21,134 nt of DNA from Azolla pinnata. Taxonomy: Eukaryota > Streptophyta > Polypodiopsida > Salviniales > Salviniaceae. Shown here in pieces: positions 1-9,120 of the stretch. The stretch is from the NCBI GenBank assembly GCA_037176905.1, contig JBBBWG010011034.1, forward strand, positions 1 through 21,134, given 5' to 3'. Under the pieces are notes generated by a model. The model ran no database searches. It was not told where the DNA came from and worked only from the letters and a program-made list of their open reading frames with translations. A program made the translations under genes and the position numbers. How positions within the stretch are numbered: the first letter of the stretch is position 1; the number at the start of each line of letters is the position of its first letter.

Positions 1-164
1 GGCAGCTTTCCGTAGTACGGCTTTAAGCGAAATCCGTTCGCCCATTGTGGTAGTACTTCCCCGGAAAGCGTGCCTAACTGGTCTGTGCCGCCTTCCTCCT
101 TCACGATCAAGTACGGTCCCGTCCACCGTAACCGTAATTTTCCCGGTATCAAGCCGGAACGTGA
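1..164 (-). pseudogene. Ty3/gypsy integrase C-terminal (GPY/F) fragment
   Basis: The minus strand is open for about 54 codons and reads into motifs typical of the tail of plant Ty3/gypsy polyproteins: GKLRLRWTGPYLIV, then GTLSGEVLPQW and NGFRLKPYYGKL. The WTGPY motif is the hallmark of the GPY/F module that follows the integrase core and helps choose insertion sites. The frame is closed upstream by TAG at 165-167 and runs off the left window edge, so only a fragment is visible. On its right it abuts CACTA-derived sequence at about position 180. The family assignment rests on recognised motifs. It could come from the same family as the element at 9700-13640, which lacks this part, but that is not shown. 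Confidence 0.75.
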
Positions 165-574
165 CTAGAATAGCAATACGATTAATGTATATTCTCTTGG
201 AAACTCTTATATACTAGCATATTTAACGTTATCTGCATAGATACATGTAGATCCACTTGTAGATCAACCGTAAATGCATATTCGTATATATCTGTAGAGG
301 TCTGATACAGAATTGCATGTTAGTATATATACACATATACATATCTGTATACTTTTATATATTTCATCATTGGGTATTAACACATAGATGTGTATGTTTA
401 TGAACATGTGGTTATATACATCTATATTTCTATGTCCTCTGTTAATTGCATGGATATACTTCATTTTAGATTACAATAATTATATATTAACCTCATTTAC
501 AACATAACTATATCTTAGAGCAATTGGCTATACCCCTGTTTTGCCTGAAATGAGCTGAAATGGGATATAATCCC

Positions 575-1211
575 GCTAGTCGCGGTAATTACGTGGATAC
601 CTCGCGGCAAATATGCAGCTGTCCGGCGGTAAAGTTGTGGCAAATAAGCAGCAAACTTGTGGCAACAGTAGCTGCAAACTCGTGGCAATACTTGCTACAA
701 CTTCGCGGAAAATCTTGTTGCAATAGTCGCTGCAAATCCTAAGAATCTCCAATTTCGCGGTAAAATTTCCGATAAAATTTGCGGATAAGATTCCGGGTAT
801 AGTTGCGGTAATATTTCCGGATAAGATTGCAGCAATGCTCGCAGAAATATACTAGCTAAGGTTGCGAAAAATTGCTAATTTTTCGAGCGGGAATATTTCT
901 GGCAATGCACGCGTAAATCAACTCAACAAAATTGTATATTTTTCTTGTGGCAAAATGTCCAGCTAAACTCGCGGCAAGGCCAACATCAATACTCGTGGGA
1001 ATGGCACAGAGACGGTCGCGGCAAAATAGACCTTGGTGCTCGCGGCAAATGTGAGGATAAAAGTACGGCAAAGGGTCCGGCAAAATGAATGGTAAATCTC
1101 ATGGCAAAGGTCGCAGTAAGGCCTACGGTAAAATTACCGCGCAGATAAAAATTTTCTGCCACGACCTTGCCGTATCGCGACAAAGTCATGGAAAACTATC
1201 GCGGCAAACAA
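575..1211 (+). repeat. Subterminal 11-bp array of copy A
   Basis: Imperfect tandem units of about 11 bp centred on GCGGCAAA or GTGGCAAA (for example AAGTTGTGGCA and AACTTGTGGCA), interrupted by diverged stretches with GCGGATAA and GCGGTAAA. Short open frames in several reading frames here are by-products of the repeat. The array is about 200 bp longer than its counterpart in copy B. Subterminal repeats of CACTA elements are known binding sites for the element's accessory protein; that role here is inferred. Confidence 0.7.
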
Positions 1212-1228
1212 CCAATTACCTTGTAGTG
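1212..1228 (+). repeat. CACTA 3' terminal inverted repeat, copy A
   Basis: CCAATTACCTTGTAGTG; the complement reads CACTACAAGGTAATTGG. It is immediately followed by ATT (1229-1231), the probable 3-bp target site. The matching 5' terminus is not in the window. Confidence 0.7.
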
Positions 1229-1889
1229 ATTCCTATACAAAGTTGCGGCAGAGTTGCGGCAAATAAGCGGCAAATAAGCGGCAAATATGTAGCAATTGAC
1301 AACTGGAATCAGATTTTGATGTGTATTTGCTGGAAGATAGCCGCGTGCTTGCTGCAACTGAGCTGCAAGATATAAACAATCAGGTTCTAATCATTTATAT
1401 ATGCACACAAACATTTAAATTCATGTAATTATACATACTCTCATGCATATCTATGTGTGCTTGCTAATCTATCTGCCTATTCATCCATATATGGACATGA
1501 TTAATGTATATTCTCTTGTAAACTGTCATATACTAACATATTCAACGTTATCTACATAGATACATATAGATCCACTTGTAGATCAACCCTAAATGCATAT
1601 TCATCTATGTATGTAAAGGTCCGATACGTAATTGCATGTCGTATATATACACATATACATATTCGTAAACTTTTATATATTTCATGGGTATTAACACATA
1701 GATGTGGTTGTTTATGAGCATGTGGATATATGGATCTATATTTCTATGTGCACCGCTAATTCCATGGGTATACTTCATTTTAGATAACAATAATTACATA
1801 TTAACCTCATTTAAAACATAAGTGTATCTTAGAACAATTGGTTATACCCCAAATTTGACTAAAATGAGCTGAAATGGGAGATAATCACG

Positions 1890-2320
1890 CTAGTCGCAGT
1901 AATTAAGCGGATAAGTCGCGACAAATATGCAGCTGTCAAGCGGTAAAATCGTGGCAAATAAGTAGCAAACTTGCGGCAAAACTTGTTGCAAACTCATAGC
2001 AATACTTGCTGCAAATTCGCAGCAAAAATCGTAGCAAACTCACGGCAAAACTCGCTACAAAATTTTGCGGTTGTAAATAAAACTGGCAAAATTTCATATT
2101 TTTCTTGCGGCAAAAGGTCCGTCTAATCTCATGGCAAAGGAACCGTTAATACTCCCGGCAATGTCGCAGCTAAGGTCGCGACAAAATAGATGTTGGTCCT
2201 CGCGGCAAATGCGCGGATAAGGTTGCGGAAATATGCCTGGCAAAATCGGCGGATATACTGGCGCCAAACCTCGCGGTAAGCCTCACGACAAAATTGCCGC
2301 CAAACTGCCGCAACAAATAG
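1890..2320 (+). repeat. Subterminal 11-bp array of copy B
   Basis: Units such as GTGGCAAATAA, GCGGCAAAACT and ATGGCAAAGGA follow one another with a period close to 11 bp. The array has the same orientation as that of copy A and is about 200 bp shorter. It ends with CGCGGTAAGCC and GCCGCCAAACT just before the terminal repeat. Confidence 0.65.
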
Positions 2321-2337
2321 CCAATTACCTTGTAGCG
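2321..2337 (+). repeat. CACTA 3' terminal repeat, copy B (variant)
   Basis: CCAATTACCTTGTAGCG differs from the copy A terminus only at the penultimate base (C for T). That would turn the terminal CACTA into CGCTA and may make this end immobile. It marks the right border of the CACTA-derived block. Confidence 0.65.
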
Positions 2338-3303
2338 AGAGAGCATCAGAAGTTGGCCACTTTGGTTGCTCCTTTAACTAGGGGGCATGGTCCATTTGTA
2401 GGTAGATCATCAATATGATACAATTAAGCGTAATGATGATCTTGTGTTTGTTTTTATAGGGAAAAGTTGTTTTTCCATGCACGTTTGGACCGTGTAAGGC
2501 GCACAGATTTAACTTGTGTGCTCCTATTAAAGACTCCAAAAGTTGATGCCCGAATATTTGGAATCCAAGTTTTATCATGTCGACCATGGCGTCAATTTTC
2601 TAATGTTGTCATTCAGCGGAATCTTTTTTATGCTGAATGTGTTCCAATGTTGTGAAAATATTGCTGCCCTAAGGTCATATATCAGCCGGTAATGTTATAT
2701 ATGGGACCTTCACCAGTAAAGCATCAAGTGCATGGCGCAAACAGAAGAAACCGGCAGGAGTTGGTCAACAGACATTAGAACCAGCTAGAACGGGCTGGAC
2801 ATCCGAACAACATCAAAATACATATGTACCTGAATTGCGAAGGAAAGATCACACATCGGTTCCATTTCCAGGGTTTGTGCTCTTTGAAGAAAAGATGCAT
2901 CTCCATTTGGATTTCGTGATTTTAGCAATGGGAAGGAGAGATAATGGAGAGGAAGTGTTTGGGAACGTGGCTAAGCACGACCAATAAATTGTATTAATCA
3001 ACGATGGCCACAGCTGATAACAACACACCAGAACGAATCTAGGACGTAATTAATCCATGAGAATTAACGCTGACTTCCTTGACGATCTTGCGACGACGTC
3101 GACCAGGAAAGTGTTATTCGATCACAAACAAAGTCGGTACGCCTATCCAGCCTAAAAGTAGAGAGGCCACCGGCGCTGATGCACCGCAGCAAAGTATGTA
3201 ATTAGCGCATCTACCTGCGCCCATCGACATAGACAGCATTCGACCTGATCAGGCGGCCGGCTGATTCGATCCACCGGCAACCACACTAGTGCTGCTTCAT
3301 TCC
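2338..3303. other. Non-repetitive flank upstream of pectate lyase
   Basis: This is sequence between the CACTA block and the pectate lyase first exon. No gene is recognised. Short open stretches exist, for example 2467-2655 on plus and an open run without an early ATG at about 2672-2985, but neither resembles a known family. The right part (about 3000-3303) should hold the promoter. It has ACGT-core sites such as TGACGTCG near 3304 and GACGTCGACC near 3095, but no convincing TATA box. Confidence 0.4.
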
Positions 3304-3336
3304 ATGACGTCGATGCTGACTGCAAATAGAAAGATC

Positions 3337-5010
3337 ATGAATCTGAAATGGTTAATAATCGCCACATTCGTATTGGAATGTTGCTGGTTGTGGGAGGGGA
3401 TCGTCGTCGAGGCCACGTCGACATTGACCAACGACAGCACGAGGTAATACTAGTGGCATGACTGCGGTAGAAGATTTACCTAATTGTAGAGGACAAATAC
3501 ATACAAGTAGAGGCAGAATGACCGTCGATTTTAAATATATCACTTGGAGTAAGAAATGCGGCGCTTAATGGTGATCTGCAGGGCGCCAACCGACGAGGTG
3601 GCGGCGTTGCCTAGCGGTGCCGGGCAGTCGTGGAACGCCATCGACGCGTGCTGGAGGGGAGCGGGGAGGAGGTGGTGGGCGGATCGGAAGCGGCTCGCGG
3701 ACTGCGCGATCGGCTTCGGGCGGGGGACGACGGGCGGGAAGGCGGGCGCGATGTACGTGGTGACGAGCAACGCCGACGACGCGCGCAACCCGAGGCCCGG
3801 GACGCTGCGGTACGGCGTGATCCAGGACGGGCCGCTGTGGATCACGTTCGCGCGCGACATGACCATCACGCTCGCCAATGAGCTTGTGATCGCCAGCGAC
3901 AAGACGATCGACGGGCGCGGCGTGCAAGTCCACATCGCCAACGGGCCCTGCCTCACCATCGCCTACGTCACCAACGTCATCGTCCACGGGCTCCACATCC
4001 ACGACTGCACGCCCGGCCGGCCCGGCCTCGTGCGCTCGTCGCCGTCCCGCGTCAGCTTCCGCCCTGCCTCCCGCGGCGACGCCATCCACATCTTCGCGTC
4101 TCGCAATGTCTGGATCGACCACAACTCGCTCTCCTCGAGCTATGACGGCCTCGTCGACGTCACGCACGCCTCCACCCTTGTCACCATCTCCAACAACTTC
4201 TTCTCCCACCACGTCAAGACCATGCTCCTCGGCCACCAAGACGGGTTCGTCGCCGACAAGGTCATGCGCGTCACCGTCGCCTTCAACCACTTCGGCCCGG
4301 GCCTCTCCCAGCGCATGCCCAGGTGATCCGAAAACAGCTTGCTAGTTATTTCGTTAAGTGAAAAAACAATATGAGGCGCACTCGTATGGCGCGCGCGCGC
4401 TGTCGATCCCATCCTGCACAGCTAGCAGATCGCGATCGATTTCACCAACAACCTTGTAATACTGACTGCACTCCGGATAATTTATATCATCATCAGCTGG
4501 CTGTGCTGCTGATCGCTGAACCAGGATTGATACACAGGTGCCGTTACGGCTACTTCCACGTTCTCAACAACGATTACGACGGATGGCAGGTGTACGCCAT
4601 CGGCGGCACCTCCAACCCCACCATCGTCAGTGAGGGCAACCGCTTCCGCGCTACTGCCGATGCTCTCGAGGTGACAAACTCGCCAATCCGCGCCGGATGG
4701 CACGAATTACAGTCTACAGCAGATCTGTGTTAGCATAGGCATGTACGTACTGCGTATCTATGAATGTCGTATAACCACATTGCAGGTGACGTACCGACTA
4801 GACACTCCCAAAGCACAATGGCAGGGCTGGATTTGGAGGTCCTTTGGCGACACTTTCCTCAATGGCGCCTTCTTTGTAGAGTCAGGTACCTCCGCCAAGG
4901 TGGATATCAACTTGGATGCAACGCACAATGGTCCTTCACCAATTCGTTTCGCCCCTTACATGACTGCAACTGCCGGAGCCTTAGATTGCACCATTAACTC
5001 GGATTGTTGA
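3337..5010 (+). CDS. Pectate lyase, secreted, four exons
   Basis: Pectate lyases (polysaccharide lyase family 1) cleave de-esterified pectin in the cell wall by calcium-dependent beta-elimination. Proposed exons are 3337-3443, 3582-4322, 4538-4670 and 4786-5010. All introns are GT-AG, phases join, and the total is 1206 nt (401 aa, the usual length). Exon 1 encodes a signal peptide ([19 protein letters not shown], likely cut after about A26). Exon 2 carries [23 protein letters not shown] and KTIDGRG. It then has the calcium-site aspartates D202 (GDAIHIF) and D224/D228 (YDGLVD), and WIDHNSL at 213-219. The catalytic R-x-P-x-x-R (R280, P282, R285) spans the exon 2/3 junction. [13 protein letters not shown] and the C-terminal GALDC tail follow. 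In-frame ATGs at 3304 and 3313 would lengthen the N-terminus; 3337 gives the cleanest signal peptide. No stop or frameshift is seen, so it may be functional. The family call is firm and exon 1 is inferred. Confidence 0.9.
3444..3581 (+). other. Pectate lyase intron 1 (holds a decoy ATG)
   Basis: The donor CACGAG|GTAATA and acceptor ATCTGCAG|GGCG join in phase, giving an Arg codon from AG+G. The longest open frame across exon 2 begins at an ATG at 3556 inside this intron. Using it would replace the signal peptide with MRRLMVIC and leave the enzyme without a secretion signal. TTTAAATATAT at 3530-3540 lies in this intron and is probably not a TATA box. Confidence 0.7.
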
Positions 5011-5161
5011 ACTGACCAGGGTAGGTATATATTTTTCTTGTGCAAAGCTACATATCCTTCTATCTATGATAACCTATGATGTGATGATAAGCACATCATA
5101 ATCTCAGGTAGAAGTCAATAACTAACATATTACAATGTTTTCAAACTGCTAAGTAAATCGA

Positions 5162-5302
5162 ATACATACATACTTATATACATACATACATACACACATA
5201 TATATAATCTATTATATATATTTTTGACATTCTGTTTAATAATCAATGATAAGATATGAAAAAAAATCACAACTATATATATGTATGTGTGTGTGTGTGT
5301 GC
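5162..5302. repeat. Microsatellites (CATA)n, (TA)n and (TG)n
   Basis: Short runs CATACATACATACAC and CATATATATA at about 5162-5212, then TATATATGTATG leading into a (GT)n run at about 5283-5302. They sit in the 3' flank of the pectate lyase gene. Confidence 0.8.
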
Positions 5303-5356
5303 GGTTGTTAAATTTTATGTATTACTTAATATTATGTATAGATTGTTTCTACTAAC

Positions 5357-5362
5357 AATAAA
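5357..5362 (+). terminator. Possible polyadenylation signal of pectate lyase
   Basis: AATAAA lies about 347 bp after the stop codon in AT-rich DNA. Such hexamers arise easily by chance here, so support is weak. Confidence 0.2.
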
Positions 5363-5399
5363 GTATATTAAAGTCACTCTACCTTGCTTTCGTAATTTC

Positions 5400-6510
5400 T
5401 ATTCTTCACATTTTTTACTTTATTCTATCCCATCACTGTTTTATTTTTGGATTAGTCATTGAGTAACTTAATACTGAAAAGGAAATTACTAACAATAATC
5501 ATTCTCATGATTGTTTTTTTGCTTTTTTTTGGGTAAATTATACTTTTAATTAGTTAAAAAAAAACTAAAGAAATGATCATAAAAGGTTAATGTGATAAAA
5601 ACCAAAGAATCACCAAAATATTAAGAAACCACGACCAATTACACACGATCTTCGCACATTCTTAAGCACGTAACCTATCAAGTTAGAACATATGTTCGGT
5701 GGTATTGTAGTGGTGAAGGCCAAGAAGAACATACTCACACTACACTTTGAACAGATACATCTGCAATCGATTATCATAAATTTGATTATAGCTTAGCCAT
5801 ATTACATTACATAACATTTGATTAAAGAAAAATTTAAAGTGAACTTAATAAGACAGCCAACTTGAATTACAATAAGAAATTGGTCGTAGGTTGTACAATT
5901 ACAAATTGTGAAATTGAATCCGACACTTAGTTTGTTGAAATTCTTATCTTCCCTTGGTTTCTTGTTCTTCACATGTTTTTCTCCTCCTACTACTTGAATT
6001 GTCCAAAACTTCGCCAAGTTTTATGATGAAATTGTTCCCGTTGTTTTTTTGTGGCTACAGTTGCAACTAATCTTTTAGTTGGATTCCAACTTATCCAAAT
6101 ATTATCTATAGAAAAGTTAAACATTGACTTAGCACTTCCTGTGGTACAATTATAAGTTGGTTATTTTGTAGTAGATAATTCAATCACTAACCAATATATA
6201 AGAAGAAAAGGGGGATAGAAGAAATAGAGGAACACAAACACAGAAACAAAGGGTTAAATCAAAGCAAAAAACATATTGAATGAGAAAAGGAATACTTCAT
6301 ATTACTTTTAGAGGTAAATTTAAAGAAAAACATAAACTTGAATTTAAATATTCAAGTCTAACAAAGCATATATCTCACCCTAGACATTTGTGTGACGGAA
6401 TATTCAGGTAGAGATTTATTTATTTATAAAATATATACATTTATATATATGTGTACCTAAGTATTTGAACATCAATATATATATATATGTATGTATATAG
6501 ATATGTATGT

Positions 6511-6541
<31 letters not shown>

Positions 6542-7190
6542 ATATTTGTCAACATAACTATAATATTTTAGATTTTTATATTAAAATTAAATGACAATAT
6601 TGAGCTTAATAATTTAGTTAAATTAATTCAAAAATCTAACTTCCATTTTCTATTTTTCCAGGAAATCAAGGACACTTACTACAAAATGAAGAGTTAAATA
6701 ATAGATCCAATATAAGAGTCTAATCATATATAATATAAATAAGCTTTTATCGTATTTCTTAATATTATAGACTTCAAATTAATAATTGAAGTCCCAAGAA
6801 TTTTGTTTTTTAATTGATCTAATATAATAAGTCTAGCAATTAAACAGTCTATTCATGGATAAAATAATGTATGATTTTATCCTAGTATTTAAAATTAGAG
6901 TTCAAAATCAGTCCCTATGTGATATTTAAAATAATAGTTATCTTTATATCAAGGTTTAGAATAATTGTAATACTAGCCAAGTGAGAAATAAGTAATCTAA
7001 TAACAAATTTCTATATGCCATGTATCGAACATGACGAGTTTATTTTAGTTTTCAATTATTGATCAAACTAACGCTTAATATAGAAGATAAGTTATGGATG
7101 TCTACTAATCTTTAATGTATTTGTAGATTTAATGCTAAGATATATACATGGCATTCATGCCCTTGACGTGCTATTTCTTCTAAAAATATT
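5400..7190. other. AT-rich intergenic DNA, no gene seen
   Basis: Strongly AT-rich with many homopolymer A/T runs. The longest open stretch is on minus at 5802-6017 (71 codons). It has no recognisable motif and low-complexity AT-driven composition, so I do not call it. A microsatellite lies at 6474-6541. No terminal inverted repeats or coding remnants were found by eye. Confidence 0.6.
6474..6541. repeat. Compound microsatellite (AT)n-(GTAT)n-(GT)n
   Basis: Consecutive tracts of AT, GTAT/AGAT and an uninterrupted GT run of about ten units, ending in GTATGTATGATA. Confidence 0.9.
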
Positions 7191-7938
7191 CCCTCTTGAT
7201 AGTGTCAAACGCCACTCTATCTGACGCAATTATATAAACGCAACTTTGATGCATATTTGACGTGCCATGCATGTTGATGCAAGAGTGAAGTATAGTTCTA
7301 TGCATATTCTTTGCCGTAATATTTCTGCAAAATTGATGCTTTGCTTATGGGACATTCTATAACTTCGGCGCACATTTGATGCAAGCATTACTTGATAACG
7401 ACATCATGGCTTTAACATGACTTTGAAACTGTTTAGGTGCAAGGTTGATGCAATATTCATGCAATTCTCTATAAGGTATTGATTGTGCTATTCACATGTT
7501 AAAAAGGCGGAAAAATAGCAAAAATAGTTAGCATCTATAAGCGTGTCAAATATTGCGCCTACTAGAGCGTCTATGCATGTGTCAAATTTGCGGTAAACAA
7601 CGTGTCAAAAAATCTATGTTGGTCATGGCAAATTTCTCGTCTATGCATGTGTAAAATTATGCATCTATACTTGGGTCTACTGATCGCCAATTGGTGCAAT
7701 AATTGGTGCAATAATTGTCTAAATTTTTTCGAGGCAAAACAAGCATCTATAGGTGGAGCCATACTGACGTCAAAACTTGCGTCAAAGCTATGCTAAAGTG
7801 TGCGGCAAACGTGCACAAAAAACAAGCGTCAATCTCATGGCTAAAATCGCGTGTATAGTTGTGGCAAAGTTACGATAAAACTTGCGGTGGCGACATATTT
7901 GACGTGATTCTCTGTAGATGACCCAATACCTTGTAGTG
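7190..7938 (+). mobile_element. Diverged CACTA-type 3' end
   Basis: An array of imperfect 11-bp units (GCAACTTTGAT, GCATATTTGAC, CTTGCGTCAAA, GTGTGCGGCAA) leads to CCCAATACCTTGTAGTG at 7922-7938. That terminus shares ACCTTGTAGTG with copies A and B. The core is often TTGATGCAA or TTGACG rather than TTGCGGCAA, so this is a related but distinct subfamily. The left border is uncertain and no coding sequence is visible. The element's other end is not seen. Confidence 0.5.
7922..7938 (+). repeat. CACTA-type 3' terminal repeat, third copy
   Basis: CCCAATACCTTGTAGTG; the complement starts CACTACAAGGTATTGGG. It is followed by TGT (7939-7941) and then by more array-like sequence, repeating the arrangement seen at 1228. 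Confidence 0.55.
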
Positions 7939-8470
7939 TGTGAGACAATTTGAAGTAATTTAATATGCAGTATGGTCGCGTCTCTGTTCAAGTAAAGGTC
8001 ATGGCAAATGGAATGTCTATAGCTCTGGCAAATTTGCTGAGAACAACTTTGGAACAAGGTTGGGGTAAGTTGGGTCTACAATTGCGGTTATAGTCGCGGC
8101 TTGATTTGGTTGAAATAACTCACAATAATAGTTGTGTCTACAGTTGTGGTTGTAGTCGCGGCTTGATTTGGTTGAAATAACTCACAATAATAGTTGTGTC
8201 TACAGTCGCGGTAAACAACATGGTAATAGTCTCAACAAATTTGACGTGATTTTAAAAAAATTACCACGACTTCGACACGTCATGTATGGGCCACAACCAT
8301 GGTAAGTAATTGTATGCTTGACTAATTCATTAGACCAATTCATTGTATCAAACATGGCCATGGGTTCAAATAATGTTTCTGAAACAAAGTTTTCTAGCAA
8401 TTGGGTGATAACATCGTAGTAAATTTGACGCTGGAAGATAATTCTTTTTGTAGCAACGGTTGCATCCATC
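7939..8470. repeat. Diverged array, GCGGTAAA orientation
   Basis: Scattered 11-bp-type units (CATGGCAAATG, CTGGCAAATTTG, CGCGGTAAACA, TCAACAAATTTGACG) with the 62-bp tandem repeat in the middle. The orientation resembles 3' subterminal arrays. No coding function is seen; a minus open frame at 8200-8469 is not recognisable. Confidence 0.45.
8075..8206. repeat. 62-bp tandem repeat, about 2.1 copies
   Basis: TAGTCGCGGCTTGATTTGG recurs at 8091 and 8153, and the copies are nearly identical through GTGTCTACAGT. A partial earlier unit (GTCTACAATTGCGGTTA) precedes them at 8075. The near identity suggests a recent duplication. Confidence 0.9.
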
Positions 8471-8517
8471 TCAAAGTAGATCGCATGTCAAAACGTTAAT
8501 AATGAAAATTATGTAGT

Positions 8518-8543
8518 AAGTCGTGTCAAATTTGACACGACTT
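8518..8543. repeat. Perfect 26-bp palindrome
   Basis: The left arm AAGTCGTGTCAAA is followed directly by its exact reverse complement, with no spacer. It lies where the array changes from GTCAAA/GCGGTAAA orientation (left) to TTTGACAC/TTTTACCGC orientation (right). The 28-bp minisatellite starts 26 bp further on. Confidence 0.95.
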
Positions 8544-8569
8544 TTTGGACATTTTACCGCAAAACACAT

Positions 8570-8727
8570 ATTTATGTGTATATGCATATATATGCATATT
8601 TATGTGTATATACATACATATGCATATTTATGTGTATATGCATATATATGCATATGTATGTGTATATGCATATATATGCATATGTATGTGTATATGCATA
8701 TATATGCATATTTATGTGTATATGCAT
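8570..8727. repeat. 28-bp minisatellite, about 5.6 copies
   Basis: Units start at 8570, 8598, 8626, 8654, 8682 and 8710. Each holds TATGTGTAT followed in most copies by the palindrome ATGCATATATATGCAT. Differences are single bases (ATTTATG or ATGTATG; one TACATACATATG variant). Because 28 is not a multiple of 3, open frames with Met/His/Ile/Tyr repeats appear in several frames on both strands. They are artefacts. Confidence 0.97.
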
Positions 8728-8729
8728 AT

Positions 8730-9120
8730 TCGTGTTATAATAAGGGCAACCAGTCAAGGAGTAATTCACTAGAATTGTTGTGCCTCAATCATAATATGAA
8801 TAAAAAGAGGTAAAAGAGTAGTAATCTTGGTAACAAGTTTGCTTTATATGAATATGTTTGGTAATAATATGAGATCAAATTGATTCCATAGGACGTTGAG
8901 CTCCATTGTGCCAACATATCAAGATCCTAGATACCTACATAAAATATAAAGATAGCTATATTTCAATGCATGCATACATATATACATTGAAAGAATGTAT
9001 ATTTAGATGAATATTGATGCATGCATAGCTGAATATAGGCTAATAGTTACTAACTTTTAGTTCTGTTGCAATAAACAAAGTGTCTATGATACTGAAGGAC
9101 ACAACAAAATGTGCAATAAA
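8730..9120. other. AT-rich spacer, no gene seen
   Basis: No coding motif or clear repeat is visible apart from ATGCATGCATA-type palindromic patches near 8966 and 9018. Confidence 0.5.

Larger units (their letters stand above)
180..1228 (+). mobile_element. CACTA transposon 3' end, copy A
   Basis: From GATTAATGTATATTC at 180 the sequence matches 1499 onward (copy B) and 20921 onward (copy C). It runs through about 380 bp of AT-rich DNA, then a subterminal 11-bp GCGGCAAA-type array, and ends at 1212-1228 with CCAATTACCTTGTAGTG. The reverse complement begins CACTACAAGG, the usual terminus of a CACTA-superfamily element. The left part is missing: homology stops abruptly at 180, next to the integrase fragment. 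There is no coding capacity. Orientation is defined as 3' end to the right, matching the strand of the transposase gene at 16098-20430. I infer it is a truncated non-autonomous relic of the same family. Confidence 0.75.
1229..2337 (+). mobile_element. CACTA transposon 3' end, copy B (hit by copy A)
   Basis: Starting at ATTCCTATACAAAG directly after copy A, this segment aligns with 20486 onward: a short 11-bp array, GATATAAACAATCAGG (1369; 20791 in copy C) and GATTAATGTATATTC (1499; 20921). The offset stays 19421-19422 for over 300 bp. From about 1890 it becomes a second subterminal array and ends at 2321-2337 with CCAATTACCTTGTAGCG, a one-base variant of copy A's terminus. In copy C the ATT is preceded by TCTAC, whereas here it is preceded by the copy A terminus. 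That is what insertion of A into B would leave. There are no coding exons. Confidence 0.75.

Noticed and set aside
2672..2985. Open stretch of about 105 codons upstream of pectate lyase
   Set aside because: It has no ATG near its start, no family resemblance that I recognise, and no splice context.
3556..3581. ATG at 3556 as the pectate lyase start
   Set aside because: It gives no signal peptide. An upstream exon with a signal peptide joins in phase at 3582, so this ATG is probably intronic.
3565..4290. Long minus-strand open frame (241 codons) opposite the pectate lyase
   Set aside because: It is Asp/Val/Arg-rich and mirrors the GC-rich codons of exon 2. The plus strand has full family motifs, so this is a shadow.
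5737..5750. CACACTACACTTTG as a CACTA terminus
   Set aside because: It does not match the family terminus beyond the first bases, and no 11-bp array lies nearby.
5802..6017. 71-codon minus-strand frame in AT-rich DNA
   Set aside because: No motif, isolated, and expected by chance in about 2 kb of AT-rich sequence.
8523..8813. Met/His/Ile/Tyr-repeat open frames on both strands
   Set aside because: They are produced by a 28-bp minisatellite that lacks stops in several frames.
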